Part shown: piece after piece, positions 1 to 11,750 of the stretch
Numbering within the stretch: the first letter of the stretch is position 1
How the letters are laid out: the number at the start of each line of letters is the position of its first letter
Source: Cordia subcordata
Lineage: Eukaryota > Streptophyta > Magnoliopsida > Boraginales > Cordiaceae
Direction: 5' to 3'
Length of the DNA: 64,000 nt
NCBI GenBank assembly: GCA_028554755.1
Contig: JAPTOF010000010.1
Span: 14,518,501 to 14,582,500 of the forward strand
Notes under the pieces: model-generated
Database searches by the model: none
The model's input: only the letters and a program-made list of their open reading frames with translations
Told to the model about the DNA's origin: nothing
Program-made: the position numbers and the translations under genes

Positions 1-1787
1 GTACATAGTTGAGTTTAAACAGTAAATGCTACATTAATGGCTTGTTTTAGACGTTATAGGTGAGATTGAGGATTGTTTGAAGATCAATGAAGATGCAGAT
101 GGTTTGAGCAAGGATTGGAAGTATAATTGAAGATGAAAATTGGAAGAAAATCAAGTTTGGAAGCTTTCGAACAAAGGTCAAGACAATTGGAAGCAAAACA
201 GAGCAAAAACAAAGCCAAAAGAGAGCAAAGAGGCACTATCGGAGCACTGGCTTCAAAGTATCAGTACACCAGCTCACTATTCCGCCAAAAATAGAAAGCA
301 AGCTTCTACTACCGGAATAGAGCCTTTTGGTACCGGTGCACTCGCTCACTATTTTGCCAAAAACAGGGAGCAAGCTTCTACTACCGGAATAAAGGCCCCT
401 TAGTATTCCAGTAGTCGCAAAAATTAGCTATATAAGTCTGCTTTTGGCCATTTTAAAGACAATAAGAAATATTCTTTGGCACCCATCTCCCAAACTCTAA
501 TTCCTCTTTCACTAACCTCCAACACACACACATTTACATACTTTTCACCTAGTCTTAAGCTCATTTGGAGGGTTTTGAACACTTGGATTGAAGTCTACTC
601 AAGGATTTTGTACAAGAATTGCTAGGATGGAAGGGGAGTTTTCTATTCTTTCTTTCATCATTTATTATATTATATTTGAGTAGATTAGTTTAGGGTGATG
701 ACACTTGTGTAATGGATTGATTCTATGCTTCTATATTATGGGATTCAATGGCTTAATCTATATACATATGCTATGTTTTTCTTGTTTCAGTGGCTATTGT
801 TCAATACATGTATAGGTGTTTGATAATATGCGTATGAGAGTTGCATATGTATAAATTGAAGACTATTTGCTACTAAACATCTCTAGTCCATTCTATAATC
901 ATGTCTATATGTTTATTTGTGGATCTTATAAAGTGGGTAATGCTTATATTCATGTCCATGTGTATGTTTGCATGCCTAGTAGTAAATATGACCTCAATAT
1001 TGCATACATGTTAGTTCAAAAGTGCTTTTAATGGTGTAATCCGAGTATGACGATGTTTGGTAGTCAAATAGGTCTCTTTATTTGCGAACACCTTGGCTTA
1101 GAACATGTATGAATGCATTAATAGGTCAAATCCTACTATTGTGACCCTAAAATGACACAGCATAATTAAAGGCTAGTTTAAATCAAGTCTCCTTTGGCTT
1201 TAAATCCAGCCAATAGGTTTCTGGGTAGATTTAGAGGTCTTGGCTTTAAATCTAACTAATGATTTAGGTACTAGGGTAGGTTTGTTCTAGGTCATCTAGG
1301 AAGCTAGTTAGTCACTCTTAAGGCCCTAGGTCATAAGGACCACCTCGTAGCTCTAGGAGGTGTCGCCTAGGGACAAACTTGCCCCGAGTCCTAGGGGGAA
1401 ATTACATTAACTAAGCAACCTAGTAAAAAAGCAATTGATAATTAAGCTATTCCATGTAACCCCATAGTATTGGAATCTAGGATCACCCATTAATAAGTAG
1501 ATATTACCCTAATCCTTTCCATTTGTTAGTTCTCCCTAGACAGCTTGTCTCTGAACTTTTCATTCCCATAGAGTAGTTTTATTTTCCTTAGTTAGAGCTC
1601 CCAACCATCCAAAAAACCAAAAATAGTTAGTTTAAGTTTTCTTTTTAGCATTCTCTAGGACACACATGTAGAATTTATCCCACAACATAGCCTCCCTGTG
1701 GTTCAACTTCCGTTTTCGCACACACTACACTGTATGGATCCATGTGCTTGCAGGTCTTTAGAGCTTGCACTCGAGAGCCAACTACTA
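1..1787 (+). repeat. 5' LTR of the Athila-type element (left-truncated by the window)
   Basis: Aligns with 9313-11068. It contains a TATA-like box (TATATAAG, 429-436) and ends near ACTACTA (1781-1787), where the 3' copy ends ACTATCA. A 71-bp block starting at 274 is repeated at 345 (each copy runs through an AGCTTCTACTACCGGAAT phrase); the 3' LTR has only one copy. CCGG-rich phrases lie at about 230-415, just upstream of the TATA box. The phrase TGGCTTTAAATC and close variants recur at 1196-1260. Confidence 0.85.
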
Positions 1788-1793
1788 AGTTCT

Positions 1794-1811
1794 TAGCGCC
1801 GTTGCCAGGGA
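1794..1811 (+). other. Primer-binding site (tRNA-Asp type)
   Basis: The bases TAGCGCCGTTGCCAGGGA follow the 5' LTR end by 6 bp. Plant tRNA-Asp(GTC) ends such that a perfect PBS would read TGGCGCCGTTGCCGGGGA, so two mismatches are present. Use of tRNA-Asp is a known trait of Athila elements. Confidence 0.75.
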
Positions 1812-2041
1812 GGCACGGTGGTTTGCATTCTTTGTTTGTATGATTTGGTAGTTGCTTTTCTTGTTTTCTTTCTTTTCCTTTGTAGTTTGTTTAGTTTATG
1901 CTTATCTTTTTTATTGTTCGTATTATCTTGCTTTAGTTCTTGTTTATCTATTTTAGCTTCTGTTTTTGTTTTTAGTAGACTTTCTAGGATTGTGGTTTAT
2001 TTGCAGTAGTTTTAGGATTGTTGAAGTTTTTGGGGGTTGAA

Positions 2042-3890
2042 ATGGCCGGAGTTAGGATAGTTTGTGCATACTTGGTAGGAGATCCCTTAGAAATCCCTAG
2101 TTCCTCTTAATCTCGAATTCAATAGAATTGCAAGACATTTTAGGAATTTGGGAGATCTTCTTGAGGAGATGGCCAATCTCAATCATCTTCCTAATCCTCT
2201 CCCCCAATGAATCACATTTCACCTCATGATCACCATGGGTATCAATCCCAAGATCATTTTAGATGAGAACCCCATAGACCGGATCCACCTATAGATAAGG
2301 AACCTACTCTTAGGCAATTCTTTCTCTCTAAAGCCTTTGAACCTAATTTGGCTATTCAAATTCCAGGTTTAGGGGGGACGAACTTCGAGATTAAGCCTAA
2401 TATGTTGGCCATGCTTCTTTCCTTCTATGAGAGAAGCAATGAGAGTTCTCTAGATCATATCACTGATTTTGTTGCGATGAGTTCCACTCTCCATATCCCC
2501 AATGTCTCCTAAGAGGTCATACGTCTAAGATTATTTCCTTTCTCTCTTAAGGACAAGGCTAGGGCTTGGTTGCATTCTTTACCTAATGGTTGCATTACTA
2601 CATAGGCCGAGCTTCAATCTAAGTTCTTTAAAAAATTTTATCCCACGGCCAAGATAGCTGACCTTAGGACCGCCATTATGACTTTCTCTTAACATGATCT
2701 AGAATCTCTTCATGAGACTTAGGAGAGGTTCAAGAATGTTCTTAGACAATGTCCACACCACGGGTATGGCAATCATGACCTATTAATATATTTCTTTTGA
2801 GGCTTAAATGAACAAAATAGGATGATGGTCAATGCTGTCTCCGGTGGTGGCTTCTATCTTTTGAGACTGACTGAGGCATGGGAGAAAATAGAGCTGATGG
2901 TAGAAAATTCTTTTCAAAAATTTTCCATGGAAAAGTCTAGTTGGGGAGGCAACAAGAGAAGTGTTAGTAAGGTTGGAGTTTCTTTAGATTTACTTGCTAA
3001 GGTTGAGGCTTTGATGAATAAGCTAGATCAGTTCATTTCTTTGTCTCTTTCATCCCAAGGTCATAGGACTAATTCCATAGGTTCTTCCCCTACCCCTTCA
3101 GTTGTTGAGGTTGGTGCATTATGTTCCGATTCATCTCATGAGACCATTGCTTGCCCTTTAGCATTTCAATTTCTTGAATTGATGAAAAAGCAAGTGTATG
3201 TCACACAAGGTTATTCTTGTGAGTATAATCCATACTCAAACACATACAATCCGGGTTGGAGGGACAACCCAAAATTTTCTTGGAGATAAGGTCAACATGA
3301 GTCTAGTTCACATCCCCAGGCCCCATTTCAACAGTGAACCCGTCCTCAATATCCCCTAGGTTTCTATCATCTTAATCAACCCCGTCTCACTAACGCTCCT
3401 CAACCTCAAGCTTTACTTGCTCACTCTGGTAACCAAACTCCTAGCAATGATGTGATGAAGTTAATGTAGTTTATTCAGAATCAACAGCAGGCATTAGCTA
3501 ATCAGCAGCAAGAGTTAGCTGATAATAGATAAGAGATGGCTAGCTATAGGTAGCAAATGGCCAGGTTTGAGACACAGTTAGGATGGATTGCTATGCAGTT
3601 GAGTGTCAGAGACCCCAAAAAATTGTCTTCTCAACCGGAGGTATACCCTAGAGTCCAGTCCTATTCCTCCACCGATACCACTTATCCCCCTCAAGCCCAG
3701 GCTAAGGCCATCACCACTCTTAGGAGCGATAGGGTAGGAGTTAACTTTGTAGTACCTGCACCTAATGGTCCTTCTAAGTCTAAAGAGTCACATAGTAGTC
3801 CTGTTGAGAGGGATTCTAGAGAGGGTTTTGTTGAGAGAGTTAAGCCTATTAGAGACCATGGAGAGATTAATACTTCCCGCCTACATTGAG
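2042..3890 (+). pseudogene. gag region of the Athila-type element
   Basis: Conceptual translation gives a Retrotrans_gag-like domain between about 2300 and 2830. It has the signature of a conserved tryptophan stretch (RAWLHSLP near 2553) and a later CPHHGYG phrase near 2750. In-frame stops break it, for example in the TTCTCTTAACATGATCT area near 2690 and again near 2730 and 2798. The longest open stretches are 2822-3289 and 3557-3889. A Q/R/A-rich region follows (about 3475-3560), broken by three stops. In function this would be the capsid protein of the virus-like particle. It is not translatable as it stands. The region ends in a different frame from the following protease, so at least one frameshift lies near 3890-3920. 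Confidence 0.7.
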
Positions 3891-3919
3891 AGGGAAAGAA
3901 GCATATTGATGATTCCTAT

Positions 3920-4594
3920 GTGTCTAGAGATGTTGCACCTAGAGTTCCATTCCCATCTGCTTTAGAGAGACCTACACCTAGTGAGGATTCTAGGTTTTTC
4001 AAGGTTTTAGAGCATCTTAAGTACCTTAAGGTCAATCTTCCTTTGATAGATGCGGTTCTTTCTATGCCCTCTTATTCTAAGTTCTTTAAGGATCTTTGTA
4101 CATCAAAGCGTAGGTCATTGAACATTCCTAATAAGGTGAGGCTTACGGAGAAAGTGAGTAGCATTTGCACTTTAGGCCTTCTGGCCAAAATGAATGACCC
4201 TGAAGCTTTCACCATTCCTTGTAGGATCCGTGAGACCCAAATTGATCATGCCTTGTTAGATTTAGTATCTAGTGTGAATCTCATTCACTACTCCATCTAT
4301 CAGCAGCTAGGTCTAGGTGAGTTGTCCCCTACACATGTTACTCTTCAGCTAGCTAATAGATCCGAGCATAGACTTAGGGGTGTGATAAAGAATGTTATGG
4401 TCCAGGTAGGTGAGTTCATGTACCCTGTTGACTTCATAGTGGTAGATATAGATTTGGGACATGACTCTAGACATTCTACACTAGTTCTTCTAGGTTACCT
4501 CTTCCTTGCCACAGCAAATGCCATTATTCATTATAAGTTGGGCCTGTCAAAGATGAAATTTGGGAATTTGAGGTCTACTGTAAAGGTTAGCTAA
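3920..4594 (+). pseudogene. Retropepsin-like protease segment of gypsy pol
   Basis: An open stretch of 224 codons. The first about 80 residues are the variable gag-protease linker. From about residue 90 the pattern fits an Athila/Tat aspartic protease: an AFTIPC strand, then ALLDLVSSVNL where the family usually has a D-L/S/T-G-A/S triad, then GLG..PTHVTLQLANRS and a FIVVDID strand near the end. The Gly of the catalytic triad appears replaced (DLV). Polyprotein cleavage would be its role. A short open linker (4598-4891) follows in frame after one stop and a possible frameshift. Confidence 0.65.
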
Positions 4595-4890
4595 GCGGTG
4601 ATTGATTATTCATTAGAAGGAGAAGATGGAGAAAAGTGCTTTAGGGTTGATGTGATTGATTCTCGTATCGAGGACTTTGTAGAGAGAACTATGACCGATA
4701 AAGGAGATTTGAGAAAATTTCAGGAATTGTTGACTAGCTTTGATTTAGACACCTTAGAGCGGAAGTGTATAAGCTCTACCTCTATAGTTGAGAGCCCTTT
4801 GATTGATAAGTCACTTGAGGTTAATCCTTCTAGTCTTGATTCTAGTGACATTCCCGTTGATGATATTGAGGTTGAGTCCCCCTTGGTTTG

Positions 4891-6420
4891 AGTCTAGCCC
4901 TTCTTTAGAGCTCAAACCCCTTCCCAATCATTTGAAGTATGTATTCATAGGCCCTAGGGAGACCATTTCGGTCCTTATAGCTTCTGATCTTTCTAGTGAG
5001 CATGATGAGCATCTCTTAGAGGTTCTTAGGAAACATAGGAAGGCTACAGGATGGAAAATTGATGATTTGAGAGGTATAGAACCTTTGGTTGCATGCATCG
5101 TATTCACCTTGAGGATGGAGCCATCTTTTTAGGGAGATAGGGAGATACAAATGAGGCTAAACCCACACATGAGCGAAGTAGTTAAGAAAGACATCATTAA
5201 GCTTTTAAATGCAGGCATCATTTATTCGATATTTGATAGTGAGTGGGTTAGCTCGATCCAAGTCATCCCTAAGAAGTCCGGGATCACGATTGTTGAGAAT
5301 GAGATATAAGAGCTTATCCTTATACGCACTCTCATGGGATGAAGAGTTTGTAATGATTATAGAAAGCTCAAATCTAAAACAGGGAAAGATCATTTCCCAT
5401 TGCCTTTTCTAGACCAGATTTTAGATAGAGTAGCTGAGCATAGCTACTATTGTTTTCTAGATGGCTATTCAAGTTATAATCAAATCCCCGTGTTTCTTGA
5501 GGACCAGGAGAAGAATACCTTTATTTGTCCCTATGGCACTTTTCCCTATAGGAGGATGCCCTTTGGTTTATGTAATGCCGCAGCAACTTTCCAGAGGTAT
5601 ATGATTGTCATTTTTAGTGGCATGATAGAGAAGCATTTAGAGATTTTCATGGATGACTTCTCAGTCTTTGGAGATAGTTTTGACGAGTGATTGAGTCATC
5701 TTTCTTTAGTCTTAAACCGATGCGTGGAAAAGAATCTAGTGTTGAGTTGGGGGAAATCCCATTTCATGGTGCAACAAGGGATAGTGTTGGGTCATATAGT
5801 TTCATCTAGTGGTATTCAAGTTGACCTGGCTAAGGTAGAATTGATTCAGAAGTTACCTATTTTTAAGTGTGTTAAAGATGTTAGATCTTTGCTAGGACAT
5901 GCAGGATTCCACCGTAGATTCATTAAGGATTTTAGTCACATTACACTTCCTTTGCAAGATGTCCCTTTTGAGTTTGATAATGAGTATGTTAGGGCTTTCA
6001 CTAGGCTTAAATCCTTATTGTCCACATCCTCAATTATCTAGCCACCTAACTATAGTCTCCCATTTGAGGTTATGTGTGATGCATCTGATTATGCGATATG
6101 AGTTGTTTAAGGTCAAAGGAAGGACAAGTTGCTTCATGTTGTGTACTATGCTAGCAAGACTCTTAATGAAGCTCAAAAGAACTATACTACCACCGAAAAA
6201 GAGCTTCTAGCAGTAGCTTTCTCCCTTGACAAGTTTAGGTCGTACATCCTAGGGTCTAAGGTGATTGTATACACCGATCATGCGGATGAGGTATTTGTTA
6301 TCTAAGAAAGAGTCTAAGCCCCGCCTGATTAGGTGGTTGCTCTTCCTTTGAGAGTTTGACATCGAAATCTGGGATATGAAGGGTAGAGAAAACTTAGTTG
6401 CGAATCGTCCTTCCTGTCTT
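4891..6420 (+). pseudogene. Reverse transcriptase and RNase H of the Athila-type pol, broken
   Basis: RT phrases appear in order: an N-terminal KHRKATGWKIDDLRGI segment (about 5030), then the palm region in 5400-5690 with FLDGYSSYNQIPV, FICPYGTFPYRRMPFGLCNA and the catalytic IFMDDFSVFG. The same frame resumes after a stop at 5688-5690 with an RNase H lead-in (LGHIVSSSGIQVD, then a LLGHAGFHRRFIKDFSH connection segment). RNase H continues to about 6420, ending in a GRENLVANRP phrase that normally reads as the GKENVVADALSR tail. Stops or frameshifts occur near 5132, 5300, 5690, 6042, 6102 and 6305. The FMDDFSVFG form of the active site is typical of Athila. Confidence 0.8.
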
Positions 6421-6639
6421 GTTAATGACTCTTCTAGTGATCCATCCTTTTTTCGTGATTCATTTCCTGATGAGCAATTGTTTGTCATCTCTCATCACAC
6501 ACCTTGGTTTGCTCACATAGTTAACTATCTTGCCAGAGGGTATTTTTCTTCCTATTGGGAGAAGAAAGAAAGAGATAGGTTCCTATCACAAATTAGGCAT
6601 TTCTTTTGAGAGGATCCCTATCTTTTTAAAGTGTGTGCA

Positions 6640-7797
6640 GATTAAATGATTCGCCGATGTGTGCCCGAGGATGAGATTGAGAGCGTTTTGAGCATGTGTC
6701 ACGATGAAAGGTGTGAAGGTCATTTTAATAGGAAGAAGACCGCCACGAAGGTCTTGCAATGTGGATTGTTTTGGCCCACTCTCTTTAGGGATGCCTAAGA
6801 ATATTGCAAAAAGTGTTTTAGATGTCAACAATCCGAGTCTATCTCTAGTAGAAACATGATGCCTTTATCCCCTATTCTTCCATGTGAGTTGTTTGATGTT
6901 TGGGGTATAGGTTTCATGGGTCCATTTCCATCTTTCTTTGGGTATCAATACATTTTAGTGGTCATTGATTATGTGTCCAAATGGGTTGAAGCCATTCTCG
7001 CACACATTAATGACCATGGGGTAGTGGTTAAGTTCATTAAGGAGAACATTTTCTCTAGATTTAGAGTCCTTAGGGTCTTGATTAGTGATGGGGGTTTGCA
7101 TTTTCACCATAGGACTTTAGAGGCCTTGTTGAGGAGATATTCGATTATCCATAAGGTTGCTACTCCTTATCAGTCACAAATGAGCAGACAAGTAGAGGTG
7201 TCCAATAGGGAGATCAAGCACATCTTAGAGAAAACGGTAAGGCCCGATAAGAGAGATTGGTCTATTAGGCTAAATGATGCTTTGTGGGTCTACCGTACCA
7301 CTTTTAAGACTTCCATTGTTATGTCTCTGTATAGATTGGTTCATGGGAAAGCTTGTCACTTGCCGGTAGAACTAGAACATAGAGCTTATTAGGCCATCAA
7401 GGCCTTAAATTTTGATTTGGCAAGAGTGGGTGAGAAAAGGAAGCTAGACCTCGTGGAGTTAGAAGAGCTTAGATTTGAGGCGTATGAGAATGCCAAGCTT
7501 TATAAAGATAGGATGAAGAGAATTCATGATAAACACATTGTTAAGAAATCATTCTCTCCCTTCGATAAAGTTTGGTTGTTTAACTCACGATTGAAACTCT
7601 TTCCAGGCAAGCTTAAGACAAGATGGGATGGTCTGTATGAGGTGTTGGTTGCCTACCCTTCTGGAGCGGTCAAGATCAAAGACTTGAAAGATGACCGAGA
7701 GTTGACTATGAATGGGCAACGACTGAAGCATGCTTATGATCCGAGCGTGGCTCGTGCGGAAGTTTTAATGCTTCAGAATCCCATATATCGAGGTTGA
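6640..7797 (+). pseudogene. Integrase of the Athila-type pol, broken
   Basis: An HHCC zinc-binding region lies at about 6660-6835 (CHDERCEGHF, then CKKCFRCQQ) with a stop at 6797. The catalytic core lies in 6856-7392. The first catalytic Asp is replaced by Gly (GIGFMGPFP, where gypsy integrases have GIDFMGPFP). The second Asp is kept (LISDGGLHF). A Glu sits in the third position area ([12 protein letters not shown]). After a stop at 7390 the C-terminal domain continues in frame to 7797, with YKDRMKRIHDKH and a GPY/F-like region around 7620. This is the DNA-strand-transfer enzyme of the element. The Asp loss alone would inactivate it. Confidence 0.8.
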
Positions 7798-9199
7798 AGA
7801 TGAGTTGGTGTTTGCCCGGCTGACGACATAATGGTTAGCGCTACTAAGAGGCAACCTAGGTTTATTTTGCAATTTAGCACTTATTTTATTTTCCTTTCTT
7901 TTATCTTTCTTGCACCCATACCAAAGTGTTAAATCCCAATCCTTTGTCCCATAAGATACACCATTGCTTATTATTGCATATGCGAATGCAAGCATGCATA
8001 GGCAATACTACTAATCTTGTTTTCTTTGTGAGTGTTTATGAATTGTGAGTCAAAGGATGAGTAGTATAATGATTTCTCATTGGCATAGAAAGCTTTGAAG
8101 AAAATACAAGGTTGTATCTATCATTTCTCGACTTATTCCCCATGTTTTTACCCTATCCCCACCACCCTTACTTGCCTTGTGAAGCCAATTTACTTGTTTT
8201 TGTGTTTTGCTCTATTTGCTTGAGGACAAGCAAAGTTTAGGTTTGGGGGTGTAGGAGTTTGGTTTTCTTGTTATATATCTTGCTTAGGGTAAATTGCATT
8301 ATATGCTTAAAAATGGTGAAAATTTTTCAATTTTGATGCATGTAGAGTCATTTATTTCTTTGTTGATCATTGTATTGGCTATTGTGATTGACTTTATTGA
8401 TTTATGAAGATGAGATACATTGTGAGGAAATGAATAGAGTGGTTTGAAAACTAAGTCTTAAAGGGGATGCCCTTCAAAGTTGTGGGAAGTGAGGACCTTT
8501 AAGAATAACTCATGTGGCCATCCTATAGCTTGGTAGGAAAGAGTGTTGGAAAAGGGTTATTGATGTGAGTGCCCTTTCCTTAATTGGTTCTTTTTTATGT
8601 GCCTAAGCCTTTCCTTTTCTTTGTTTTTGTGTAAATGCAATGCAAAGCATGAAAAATCCAAAAAAAAAAAATGAAAAAGGCAAAAAGGAGCAAAAAGATG
8701 AAAAAGATTAAAAAAAAGGTTAAAAAAATGAAAAAAAGAAAAAGCCAAAGGCTTTAAAAAGTTTTGTGAATAAGTGCATAAGTGACACAATGTCAACTTA
8801 GTGCATGCTATCATCTTTGTAGATATGTGAATAAGGCTTTTCATATGCCACTGTGTTTGTATATTCTCTTTTCTTGTCTTTGAGGCTTTGTGCATGTTGG
8901 GAAGACGATGATAGTTAAGGGGGCACGAAATATCAACATCCCGAGTGCGTGAGTTAGAATCTTAGGCTTGTGGTGAATTGGCTACTTGGGAAATTCCCAC
9001 GAGGAACGAGACCCCTTATGAGTAGAGGAAGGATCCAAAGAGATTTGAGAATCTCTCCACAATAGAAATGCCTCCTTCATGTTTCTTAGACTAACCTTGA
9101 TAGCGAGTCAATCCTTTAGGCAATCCATTGCATTGGCTTTAGAAATAAACTAAAGATTGGGCTTGCTTGGGGACAAGTAAGGAGAAGGTATAGGGGTAT
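7798..9199 (+). other. 3' non-coding internal region of the Athila-type element, ending in the polypurine tract
   Basis: No believable ORF. It carries a conserved phrase around 8220-8255 (GGACAAGCAAAGTTTAGG, then GGGGGTGT) that recurs on the minus strand at about 45480-45520. An A-rich block spans 8650-8750. The purine-rich stretch 9169-9199 directly before the LTR is the plus-strand primer candidate. Confidence 0.7.
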
Positions 9200-11068
9200 T
9201 GATGTGTTGTGTTCTTTTGTGTGTTTGAATTATTATTTGTCTATATTTTGGAGGTGTATTGAGCTTAAATAGTTGTAGTAGTGTAGTACTTGTGTTAGGT
9301 ATAGGCTTAAGCATAGACATAGTTGAGTTTGAAAGGTAAATGCTACATTAATGGCTTGTTTTGGATGTTATAGGTAAGATTGAGGATTGTTCGAAGATCA
9401 ACAAAGATGCAAATGGTTTGAACAAGGATTGGAAGCATAATTGAAGATGAAAAGTGGAAAAAAATCAAGTTTGGAGGCTTCCAAACAAAGGTCAAGACAA
9501 TTAGAAGCAAAACGGAGCAAAAACAAATCCAAAAGAGAACAAAGAGGCACAACCGGAGCACTAGCTTCAAAGTACCGGTGCACCGGCTCATTACTCCCTC
9601 AAAAACAGACAACAAGTTTTTACTACTGGAATAAAGGCCCTTAAGTACTGGTGCTCCAGTTAAGTGTTTCGGTAGTAGCAAAAATTACCTACATAAGCTC
9701 GCTTTTGGCCATTTTAAAAGATAATAAGAAATATTCTTTGACACTCATCTCCCAAATTCTAATTCCTTTCATCAACCTCTAACACACATACACTCACACA
9801 CTTTTCACCTAGTTTTAAGCTCATTTCGAGGGTTTTAAACACTTGGATTGAAGTCTACTCAAGGATTTTCTATAAGAATTGCTAGGATGGAAGGGGAGTT
9901 TTCTATTTTCTCTTTCATCCTCTATTATATTATGTTTGAGTAGATTACTTTAGGGTGATGACACTTGTGTAATGGGTAGATTCTATGCTTCTATATTATA
10001 GGATTCAATGGCTTAATGTATATACATATGCTATGTTTTTCTTGTTTCAATGGCTATTGTTCAATACATGTATAGGTGTTTGATAATATGCCTATGAGAG
10101 TTGCATATGTATAAATTGAAGTCTATTTGCTACTAAACACCTCTAGTCCATTCTATAATCATGTCTATGTGTTTATGTGTGGATCTTATAAAGTGGGTAA
10201 TGCTTATATTCATGTCCTTGTGTATGTTTGCATGCCTAATAGTAAATATGACCTCAATACTGCATACATGTTGGTTCAAAAGTGCTTTTAATGGTGTAAT
10301 CTGAGCATGACGATGTTTCGTAGTTGAATAGGTTTCTTTATTCGTGAACACCTTGGCTTAGAACATGTATGAATGCGTTAATAGGTCAAATCCTGCTATT
10401 GTGACCCTAGAATGATGAAGCATAATTAAAGGCTAGTCTAAATCGAGTCTCTTTTGGCTTTAAATCTAGCCAATAGGTTTTTGGGTAGATTTAGTTGACT
10501 CTAGCTATACTAGGTCTTGGCTTTAAATCTAGCCAATTATTTAGGTACTAAGGTAGGTTTGTTCTAGGTTACCTAGGAAGCTAATTAGTCACTCTTAAGG
10601 CCTTAGATTATAAGGACCACACCGTAGTTCTAGAAGGCGCCGCCTAGGGATGGACCCACACCGAGTCCTAGGGGAAAATTAGCACATTAACTAAGCAACC
10701 TAGTAAAAGAGAAATCGACGATTAAGCCATTCCACGTAATCCCATTGTATTGGAATCTAGGATCACCTATTAACAAGTAGATGTCACCCTAATCCTTTCC
10801 ATTTGTTAGTTCTCCCTAGATAGCTTGTCTCTAAACTTTCCATTCCCATAGAGTAGTTTTATTTTCTTTAGTTAGAGCTCCAAACCATCTAAAAACACCA
10901 AAAATAGTTAGTTTAAGTTTCCTTTTTAGCATTCTTTAGGAGACACACGTAGAATTCATCCCATAACATAGCCTTCCTATGGTTCGATACCCGTTCTCGC
11001 ACACAATACACTACATCAATCCATTCACTTGTAGGTCTTTAGAGCTTGCACTCGAGAGACGACTATCA
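9200..11068 (+). repeat. 3' LTR of the Athila-type element
   Basis: It starts TGATGTGTTG after a purine tract and ends ACTATCA, giving a 1.87-kb LTR with TG...CA ends. It matches 1-1787 along its length with about 10% differences in the parts I aligned. The TATA box of the 5' copy (TATATAAG) is TACATAAG here. Sequence to the right (11069 on) is in-frame copia pol, marking the insertion border. Confidence 0.85.
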
Positions 11069-11750
11069 TAGATCTTCTTTGAGAAATGTATGTAATCATC
11101 TTACTTTTTTGTCTCAAATTGAACCTAAAAATATACATGATGTTTTACTTGATGATAGTTGGATGAATGCCATGCAAGAGGAACTTAATCAATTTGAAAG
11201 AAACAATGTGTGGAAACTTTTTGGAAAACCTAGAAATCAATCTACAATTGGAACTAAATGAGTCATTAGAAACAAGTTAGATGAATCTAACATAGTAACT
11301 AGAAATAAGGCTAGATTACTTGCATAAGGTTATAAACAAGAAGAAGGTATTGATTATGATGAAATCTTTGCTCCTGTTGCTAGACTTGAATCAATCAGAA
11401 TGTTACTTATCTTTGCATGCTTTATTAACTTCAAATTGTATCAAATGAATGTGAAAAGTGCTTTGCTAAATGGCTATATCAAATTGTATCAAATGGATCT
11501 GAAAAGTACTTTCTTAAATGGCTATATTGTTGAAGAAGTATATGTGTCTCAACCTCCAGGCTTTGAGGACCCTATTCATCTCAACAATGTTTTTAAGCTT
11601 GAAAAAGCATTGTATAAACTAAAGCAAGCATCTAGAGCATGGTATGAGAGACTAAGTGGATTATTGGTTGAAAACGCCTTTACAAGAGGTAAACTTGACT
11701 CAACCTTATTTGTAAAGCATAATGGTAATGATATACTTGTTGTACAAATA
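11069..11750 (+). pseudogene. Reverse transcriptase, first part, of the Sirevirus-like copia element
   Basis: Translation gives the RT lead-in FLSQIEPKNIHDVL, WMNAMQEELNQFERN and, after stops, [21 protein letters not shown], then a [14 protein letters not shown] segment that is locally duplicated (11435-11460 resembles 11486-11510), then [14 protein letters not shown] and [14 protein letters not shown]. This is the copia RT palm. The left border is the gypsy 3' LTR (11068). The right border is the 5' LTR of another copia element at 11751, after ILVVQI. The reading continues at 21132 with YVDDIIFG. Stops occur at 11259 and 11324. The SQIEPKN and QEELNQFERN phrases are typical of the Sirevirus branch. 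Confidence 0.85.

Larger units (their letters stand above)
1..11068 (+). mobile_element. Ty3/gypsy LTR retrotransposon, Athila-type, degenerate (5' end off window)
   Basis: Order seen on the plus strand: 5' LTR (to about 1787), primer-binding site, gag, protease, RT, RNase H, integrase, long 3' non-coding region, purine tract, 3' LTR (9200-11068). The Athila call rests on a PBS resembling the 3' end of tRNA-Asp, LTRs near 1.9 kb, and the RT active-site phrase FMDDFSVFG. Base 1 aligns with about base 9313 of the 3' LTR, so roughly 113 bp of the 5' LTR lies outside. In the first 120 aligned bases the LTRs differ at about one base in ten, so the insertion is old. No env-like ORF is visible between pol and the 3' LTR. 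Its right flank at 11069 is copia reverse transcriptase coding sequence, so it inserted into the Sirevirus-like pol. Its coding capacity is broken by stops and frameshifts. Confidence 0.9.

Noticed and set aside
1818..2009. Hydrophobic 63-residue ORF after the Athila PBS
   Set aside because: T-rich leader of the retrotransposon; phenylalanine/leucine runs follow from base composition.
8557..8895. 112-residue minus-strand ORF in the 3' part of the Athila element
   Set aside because: Arises from the A-rich block on the opposite strand of non-coding retrotransposon sequence.
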